In this document: positions 57,459 through 64,000 of the stretch, piece by piece
How positions within the stretch are numbered: position 1 is the first letter of the stretch
Layout: each line of letters begins with the position of its first letter
Assembly: GCA_921293015.1 (NCBI GenBank)
Contig: OV121091.1
Span: 8,709,755-8,773,754, forward strand
Origin: Phorcus lineatus
Taxonomy: Eukaryota; Mollusca; Gastropoda; Trochida; Trochidae
Reading direction: 5' to 3'
DNA: 64,000 nt
Program-made: the position numbers and the translations under genes
The notes under the pieces: generated by a model
Databases searched by the model: none
What the model was told of the DNA's origin: nothing
What the model saw: only the letters and a program-made list of their open reading frames with translations

Positions 57459-57665
57459 CCTTAGATAATATATCCAACATTGTGACAGTAAATGACTGAC
57501 ATTGCAGACAGATAACCGACTTCCAACTTCATCAATCCCAATTCTTATGCTACCAGATCCTTCAGCCAATTTATTGACATGCATGAAATCGATCCCCTTT
57601 TCCTTTATTAGAAAATATATCTATTTTGAAGGTTGACACAAATAAAACCTTTAAAATGCATGTCA
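57459..57665 (+). other. Wnt9 3' UTR
   Basis: Short stretch from the stop codon to just beyond the poly(A) signal. The transcript end is inferred from that signal alone. Confidence 0.55.
57641..57646 (+). terminator. Poly(A) signal AATAAA of Wnt9
   Basis: AATAAA lies 183 bp after the stop codon, in an otherwise unremarkable AT-rich stretch. Later signals are possible. Confidence 0.5.
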
Positions 57666-60185
57666 GGATGTATTTTCGGAAATAGTTAGCCCTGCCCATG
57701 CTGATTGGTAAGTGATAGGTATTTGATACTTGACGTGTCACGACATAAGACTGCCTGGTCGCAAATGACTAACGTTCACTACTTCAAATATATTGTAATG
57801 CAGACATGTGTAATTATGTGTATTCTAATGATAATATATTTGACTATTTATCTAGAGAATACATTTTGAGGCATCAAACGACTGTTCTTGTGCTACCAGA
57901 ACCCGTTTGTATATTTTTATATTATCCTTATAAAGAGTTGTAATATTTCTGTCACTGTCCGATTAATAACATTTGAACTTTTTGTTAGTAAAATGTGTTT
58001 GAGGACAAGGTGTGTTCCTCAATTTATGCATCTATCTTATTCTGTGTCATGACAAATCAGGAAATTCTTGGGGCTTTTAAAAATGAATTATGATTTTGAT
58101 CGTTTGTTCTTAAGGTTTGTTCTTAAGGTTTTACGACATTTGTTTCAGGAGGTGCTATTCTCTTTCATAACTTACTTTACTTACCTGCTCTTTAATCTTA
58201 CTAACCTTACGTAGTACGTACTTGCTCAACTACTTACCTACCTAAGTTTTTTACTTATTTACCAAGATATGCCTTTTGCTACTTTATGAGAGGAGAAGGA
58301 AAATTAATTAACTATATTTTGTAAAATTCAAAAGTAACGAATTAAGAAACTCGAATGACTTTGGCCAACCTTACACAACTGAAGTACTCAGCATTATATT
58401 TTATTCCATCTTCAATCAAATTATGGAATCAGAAATTGCCATTCTATTGCTTCATTTAAATAAAAATAACCCTTGGATGAAAATGTTCACTAGTATACTA
58501 TGCATGTGGACTTCGGAAACTTTATGTTTTACACACTCGATTAAGGTACACGAGGAGTCCATTCATGATATTTAAAATAAATGTGAGGAATGATGCATGT
58601 TGGTTATATTTGTAAAAAAACGTTTGTCATTGCTTTCTTGAATGCCCCTTGCCCATTGTACAAAGAGAAAACAATGTTCACATCATTAGAAAATATTGTT
58701 TGAAACAGAGTTTCTAATGATATAAATCTTATTGTATACATTGCAATGCAGGTCTCACTATTTCTGATAATCAGAATGTTTTCACATTAGGACATATGTA
58801 TATCGCTCAAACTAAACGCTTCCATTAATTTCTTTTGTACAGATTCCTGTAAATCTCTTGTACAATGTGTCTTTTTTGAATAGAATAGAGCTTTCCCCTA
58901 AACTATTATAGTTAAAGCACGAGAACGGTAGTCCATTGGGGTAGAGCGAACTTTTATTTTCAAAGATGCTCAAATGATCTGTATGGGAACCATCCTCATT
59001 TAATCATCTCCAAATAAAATAAAGTGTTTACATCGCACTAATTGATAATCGACAACCAGGGCTAACTGCTGGCTATTCCAAGTGTAGAACCCAACCCCTA
59101 GGTTAAAACGACAGTTTTGCACTGTAACTTTGTCATTTATTCAATTTGGAACTTAAAAAACTCTAACAAACCAAAAGGAAGGCTTTACTTTAACACCTGT
59201 GTGTCATGCGATCATGCAGGGCGGGCCACACTGCGCATACAAAGCTTATAACTCGACTAATCGACACAACTGTCAGTTGATGGAAACATTATCACCATTC
59301 GCAAATAGCCAATATGATATCTATCGATACGATGCGCCATAATGACCGATATAACCGAGATTAAAGGTTACCATGGACGTGTGGTCAGGAGGGAGCAGCG
59401 AGGAAGAGAGGTTAAAGTCTTCAATGTTTTATGTCATGAAAAAAACTATACCTTTATATAGTACATAAATCCGTTCTGTTTTTTTATTTGGGGTTGTATG
59501 TGGGGCAGTTTTTACCCCTTAATTCCATTTCAAACCGATCTAGTTGGAATAAAAACAGACATACGATTATATCCATCATTTTTATGATATCATTCACAAG
59601 CATTGTTTTCAAACTTTTATTATGTGTGTGCTTCATCACAAAATTAGAAATTTTAAATTGATATACCCACCGCCTGTTTCTGCTTAAAGAGGCAACTCGG
59701 ATATTATAAGACATAAATTATGTTGAATAAAAGCTGGAATAAAACATTTTTTAATGTAACGAGATAGATAGATAGATCATCTAAAATGGTTATTAAACAT
59801 AACTATGCTTATGTTCATCTCAATATTTCGAAATTGTTGAATATATGAAACAGATTTTGAAATGATATTTTTTTAAACGTAGATGTCAATATTGCAAGAC
59901 TGACTATTTTTTTATTTCAAGAAAATATCTTACCCTTTATGTTTAATCACAGGTTTTAAGTAATACTTTTTTTGAAAGGAATGTTTCTAGTAATACTGAC
60001 CAATTATACTTTGAAATTACCAATAACAGTGTTATTAAGAATATCAGTTGGCATTCTTTATTAACAATATTTTCTCGGTTTTGCATTGTTAAAGGTAAAT
60101 GTTTCTTGTTAAAGAATGGAACAAATGATTTCCCTAAGATCCACTGATGTGTTTACAATTTGATGTACAGAGTTTACTGATATTT
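57666..60185. other. Intergenic stretch downstream of Wnt9
   Basis: AT-rich, no gene recognised. A start-like context at 59373 (ACCATGGACGTG) opens a 30-codon frame without features. Confidence 0.5.
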
Positions 60186-60472
60186 CCCAAGAAGAAAACT
60201 AACGTTAGTATTTTTATTCTTATTTTATAATAAAATGATATTTTATGTAATTAATTCTAAAATAATTTTCTTTTGTTTAACCTAAACAATACACGTTGTT
60301 TGTTGATTTTCTGTTAATTGACGAAGAATCCCAAGAAGAAAACTAACGTTAGTATTTTTATTCTTATTTTATAATAAAATGATATTTTATGTAATAAATT
60401 CTAAAATAATTTTCTTTTGTTTAACCTAAACAATACACGTTGTTTGTTGATTTTCTGTTAATTGACGCAGAA
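60186..60472 (+). repeat. 144-bp tandem duplication
   Basis: Two copies starting CCCAAGAAGAAAACTAACG at 60186 and 60330, nearly identical (TAATTAATTC versus TAATAAATTC is a visible difference). Recent local duplication. Confidence 0.95.
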
Positions 60473-61163
60473 ACACTCATATTCTTGATAAGATTTTTCT
60501 TAATTTGAAATAAAATCTAAAAAACTTGTATAATAGATAAAACGTACATCCTCTGCTACATATCTTGTCCATACAATTCATTTATGTTACGAGTCCATAA
60601 AAAGTTTGGTAAATACATAACATCATCAAAGGAAAGTTATCAAATTGTAAATTATCATAATTTTAGAGTTAAGTTTTTTTATAAGATTTCATTCATATCC
60701 ATTTTTTATACTTCTAGCGTGATACCTTTTGTTGGGCGTCGGAATTATAGATTTCTGTTTTAAAATAACGGAAGATCAAAGTAAAGGCTACATTTTACCG
60801 ATATAAATGTAGGAAAAGTCGGGGATGTGAACAAACATAAATTTGCTTAAAAATAGTTACGATCCGGTATGTCCGTCATTACACATTTACGGTACTGTAA
60901 CTTGAATTTCGGCGAGGGCAGACGTGTTTTCTAGGAGCTCCGCTTACTTTGCATAATACAAGATTTTAAGAAGAAACCATGGAAAATCCAAAGAGATATT
61001 AACAACAACAACGGGCAATGGATTTCCAACGATTTTCCCCTCAAAATTGACAGACTTGTGCAAGACCTTCGCTGCAAAATGGGAAAGGATACCTACTGTT
61101 CAACTCAACTCAGCTCCATCATCTACATACTCTTTTTGACTAGATGAAGCACATGATTACCAT

Positions 61164-61358
61164 ATGGTTCACAACGTCAAGCAACATTTGCAAACAATGG
61201 ACTCGTATATCGACAAAAAACTAAAGGTTATCTCATATAAACTCTCTACACTGGAAACTGGTCTTCAGAAAACCACCACACGAGTAAGTAAGCTGGAAGA
61301 AACTATCTGTAGTTCATCAGAACAGGCTACTACAGGCTTGAAAGAGGCTAACAAGTAA
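61164..61358 (+). pseudogene. LINE ORF1-like coiled-coil fragment
   Basis: The 64-codon frame has a heptad-like stretch (SYKLSTLETGLQKTTTRVSK, LEETICSSSEQA) of the type found in nucleic-acid chaperone ORF1 proteins. It is preceded by short coding-like pieces in another frame (61000-61140). No CCHC knuckle is visible. Confidence 0.5.
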
Positions 61359-61942
61359 AATACCATGTAAAGTGCTATATGGCAGATAGTTCTATGGACA
61401 GGAAGAGAGTGAACAGAGATATAGACAGGCTATATTATAAACTACAGTTGTAGAAACGATAATTCATGAGGAACGGATAGTGATATGTGAATGATTTTGA
61501 TATGTATTTATATTTAAATACAATGTCTATGAAAATGTGCCAGCTTTTGAAAAATTCATCTTTTCATCTTGGATTAAAATTCATGTCACATGGCATGATA
61601 TTTAAAAAAAAATCAACCTTGATTTTTCAAGCAAGAGAACATCACGTGAGCACCTCGTCGAGTGCTCCGTACAGAATACACAATGAGTAAATAAATATAT
61701 TCAAAAAGCACATTTATTCCTCACATATAGATGTAAATAACAATATCTGACAAGTGATGTAAATAAGTTTGGAAAGTAAATAAAATTACAGATCATGACA
61801 GGTTGATATCAGTTGTGTTGTCAAAGAGATGCGTATACACAATCTCGCTCATCGAAGGATTAATCCTTTCATGGCAACATGACCAGAGTGTTCGAGTAAC
61901 GTAAGTGAGACTGATGAAGAAAACCGTTCGTAATTACTATTC

Positions 61943-62122
61943 TGATACCTACACAGTGCAAGTTGATATTTTGACGACTATGAGGATTATGTGTCCAGTG
62001 TCAGATACATATACAGTGCAGGTTGATATTTTGACGACTATGGGGATTATGTGTCCAGTGTCAGATACCTATACAGTGCAAGTTGATATTTTGACGACTA
62101 TGAGGATTATGTGTCCAGTGTC
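61943..62122 (+). repeat. Three in-frame copies of a 60-bp unit
   Basis: Copies at 61943, 62003 and 62063 are nearly identical. The period is a multiple of three, and a frame from 61905 to 62165 reads through all three copies as a 20-residue repeat (VQVDILTTM in each). It lies between the ORF1-like piece and the endonuclease. Confidence 0.93.
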
Positions 62123-62271
62123 AGAGACTTCTGGCCCCCAGGAACACGTGTCAGAGACTATATAGATAGGAATAAAACGTACAGTGACAATGTTGACAAC
62201 CACCACATCTATCAATTCTCGTATGCTTTCCCAAAGTAGAAATGAACAGTTCATGTATATAACATTTGTTA

Positions 62272-63260
62272 CTATGGCTGCCTCGTTGTTAACATTGAAT
62301 GTGCGTGGTCTTCTGCATGGTACTGATTACATTAAGCAGACTGTATCCAAAAATATAGATATAGTGGCTTTACAAGAACACTGGCTTTCTCCAGACATGC
62401 TTTATCAACTTAACTCTCTTCCTGATCACAATCTTGTAACTTATAACTGTATGAGTGCTAATCCCACGTGCTCTCGTGGCTCGCATGGACTTGCTTTTTA
62501 AATAAACACCCACTCCCCTTGGCGGGCAGAGCCTCTCATAGTTAACTCTGAATATACAGTAGCAGTTAAAGTTATCAGAAACGGATATTGTGATGTGTAT
62601 GTAATTAATTGCCGCTTACCTTCAACCAATGTATTACATGCAACCTTCCACAATGCTTTAAATGAATTTCTTGACTTGTGTGATGACTTGTCTGAAATAA
62701 GTACAACAATTACTCTTGGTGATCTCAACTCTGATATATGTAAATCGCTTTTATCACAAAGAAATAAGGTCCTCAAAAATGTATTATCAGAAAGAAATCT
62801 CATAAATGCTCTAAGCAACTCATATTTTAACTTACCAGGTTATATATATAAATCAAAGGACAACTGTTTTCAAAGCATGATTGACTATATACTAGTTTCT
62901 TCAAGTATAAGCTGTCATATCAGCGATGTCCGAATAATTGATACTAATAGTCCTTACAATGTTCCAGACCACTTACCATCTTTGATTTCGTTGGACTTAG
63001 CCCCTATTAAACAGTATAGTAGTGGAGACTGCTATGGTGTACCTAAATGGGACAGAGCCCATGGCTGCTATCTATATTCAGTTGAACAATACATACAATA
63101 TCATAGTTGTTCCCATGGTAACGAACATCAGGGAGACCTTGTTAATACATATAATGATATTATTAAAAAAATATCTAAAGAATGCAATTTATGTAATAAT
63201 TATACTAACGACTATGATTTTTATATACTGCTACATTGTGAACACTTAAATCCTGACTGA
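62272..63260 (+). pseudogene. APE-type endonuclease of a LINE, one internal stop
   Basis: AP-endonuclease-like domains nick target DNA for LINE insertion. Motifs in order: SLLTLNVRGL (Asn), DIVALQEHWL (catalytic Glu), TITLGDLNSDI (Asp and Asn), QSMIDYILVS (Asp) and VPDHLPSLISLDL (the usual S-D-H replaced by P-D-H). A stop at 62499-62501 follows GLAF; the frame then continues without break in register to 63260. The catalytic set is nearly complete, but the stop and missing RT make it inactive. Exodeoxyribonuclease III-like host enzymes are an unlikely alternative given the ORF1-like piece upstream. Confidence 0.85.
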
Positions 63261-63744
63261 AATGCATTCTGTGTCTCTATGATAGATCTTCTAGAAGTTG
63301 ACGCTTATGTGGCCTTTGAACTAGCCTTTTTATTTGGAGGAGATATTGACTTCAATAAATATATTGAACACAGCACCTAGGAAATCATTATTTTACAATT
63401 TCCACTATATGTATACGCCTTAAAACGTCGTCTATTACAATTTTACCCGATATAATCAACTGCATGTGCATAATACATTAATAGATAACTTCACTGTAAC
63501 TGATACTGTAGATATGTCCATTTAGTTAATAGAAATCCCTATATTAACTTTAAGAGCCACTCTTTGATTTTCATGATATATTATTTACCTTTGATACGAA
63601 TCTAAATGATATATCTTGTGATACAAAATCAAAAGATCTTAACTTTTCATGTCCAAAGGACAAATACAGCCTTTTAAATGCACAGCGGTGTAGATATCAC
63701 GTCTAATATACATGGATACTAGTTATATAACCTAACAAACACTA
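63261..63744. other. Stretch between the LINE and the candidate exon
   Basis: A short plus-strand frame at 63281-63380 (MIDLLEVDAYVAFELAF) is open and hydrophobic but unrecognised. Otherwise AT-rich. Confidence 0.45.
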
Positions 63745-63865
63745 TCAACTCCTAACTGCCCTCCTGGCTGTTTTAGATAAGTCTCCAAAAGTACGTTTGA
63801 CTGTTTGACGCACGTCACTGTCCGGTTTTCCATCATAATTGCGACGTTCTACCTTCATATTGTCA
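63745..63865 (-). CDS. Candidate last coding exon of a minus-strand gene
   Basis: On the minus strand, a pyrimidine-rich tract ending TTTTTACAG at 63866-63874 is followed by one carried base and 39 sense codons to TGA (63747-63745). The peptide includes NMKVERRNYDGKPDSDVRQT and ends TFGDLSKTARRAVRS. It is charged, uses codons evenly and is GC-richer than the flanks, as expected of a real exon or a cytoplasmic tail. There is no matching upstream exon within the window and no family is recognised, so it could be chance. It would be convergent with Wnt9. Confidence 0.3.
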
Positions 63866-63874
63866 CTGTAAAAA

Positions 63875-64000
63875 GACAATAAGCATTTAAATGTGTCTTT
63901 TTGGTAACAGTCGATACTTCGCGATCAAATGACACAATTGATTAAGTTTGGCATATATGACTCCCAACGACTCACGGAGTGGCTCTTTAATGTGGTAACA
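63875..64000 (-). other. Putative intron upstream of the candidate minus-strand exon
   Basis: Non-coding in appearance, with a TTAATC-like branch-point candidate on the minus strand near 63940. Nothing else recognised. Confidence 0.3.

Larger units (their letters stand above)
60961..63260 (+). mobile_element. LINE 5' half: ORF1 piece and endonuclease, RT missing
   Basis: Order: basic N-terminal ORF1-like stretch, coiled-coil piece, a 60-bp tandem repeat, then APE endonuclease with one internal stop. Coding ends at about 63260 without any RT. It may be the 5' part of the same kind of LINE as at 46-48 kb, whose copy lacks exactly this half, but sequence overlap is absent so this cannot be tested here. 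Confidence 0.75.

Noticed and set aside
57297..57584. 95-residue minus-strand frame
   Set aside because: Shadow of the last Wnt9 exon.
59373..59470. ATG in good context (MDVWSGGSSEEE) as a start exon
   Set aside because: No clear donor, short frame, no partner exon.
1..64000. tRNA and rRNA genes
   Set aside because: I looked for GTTCGAATC-type T-arms with paired stems and for rRNA-like conserved blocks and found none I could support.

Overview
This window is animal (bilaterian) nuclear DNA: AT-rich, intron-containing and packed with transposable elements. The only clear host gene is a Wnt ligand of the Wnt9 subfamily on the plus strand. Three consecutive coding exons are visible (8101-8369, 10615-10883, 56997-57458) with matching splice phases, a stop codon and a poly(A) signal. 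The first exon, with the signal peptide, is not recognised here. Wnt9 rules out the cnidarian groups thought to lack it. The (TGAG)n-headed interspersed repeat near 7.3 kb resembles SINE-like repeats of molluscs, so I lean towards a lophotrochozoan, probably a mollusc, without proof.

Left flank (1-8100): a young tyrosine-recombinase retrotransposon (DIRS/Ngaro type) with open gag-like, RT-RNase H and YR frames. A canonical A AAA AAC slippery heptamer lies in the gag/RT overlap, and two identical 130-bp repeats are spaced as in Ngaro split direct repeats. It is followed by a 145-bp tandem repeat rich in TGACCCC half-sites, a mariner relic, a 128-bp palindrome and a SINE-like repeat.

The last Wnt9 intron is about 46 kb (10884-56996) and holds most of the rest: (i) a CR1/L2-like LINE split by a minus-strand LINE with a clean 14-bp target duplication; (ii) LINE RT relics at 18.6-21.4 kb; (iii) a 10-kb array of non-coding units at 22.68-32.66 kb whose types run alpha-beta-alpha-gamma-gamma-beta-alpha; (iv) a shattered virus-like element at 32.66-53.45 kb, with capsid-like protein, packaging-type ATPase and several accessory genes on both strands. 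All its genes are broken, and it is interrupted by an L1/Tx1-like LINE, a degenerate tandem repeat, a Tc1-like transposon with exact TA duplication, and a pair of inverted GGATCC-rich minisatellites; (v) a 3' LINE half at 46-48 kb; (vi) two diverged copies of a ~330-bp non-coding block 36 kb apart (12.99 and 49.25 kb), which could be a duplicated regulatory element or an old repeat.

Right flank (57.46-64 kb): the Wnt9 3' UTR, a 144-bp tandem duplication, the 5' half of a LINE (coiled-coil ORF1 piece and endonuclease), and at 63745-63865 a possible last exon of a minus-strand gene convergent with Wnt9. All calls rest on reading the sequence and remembered family features; no searches were run.
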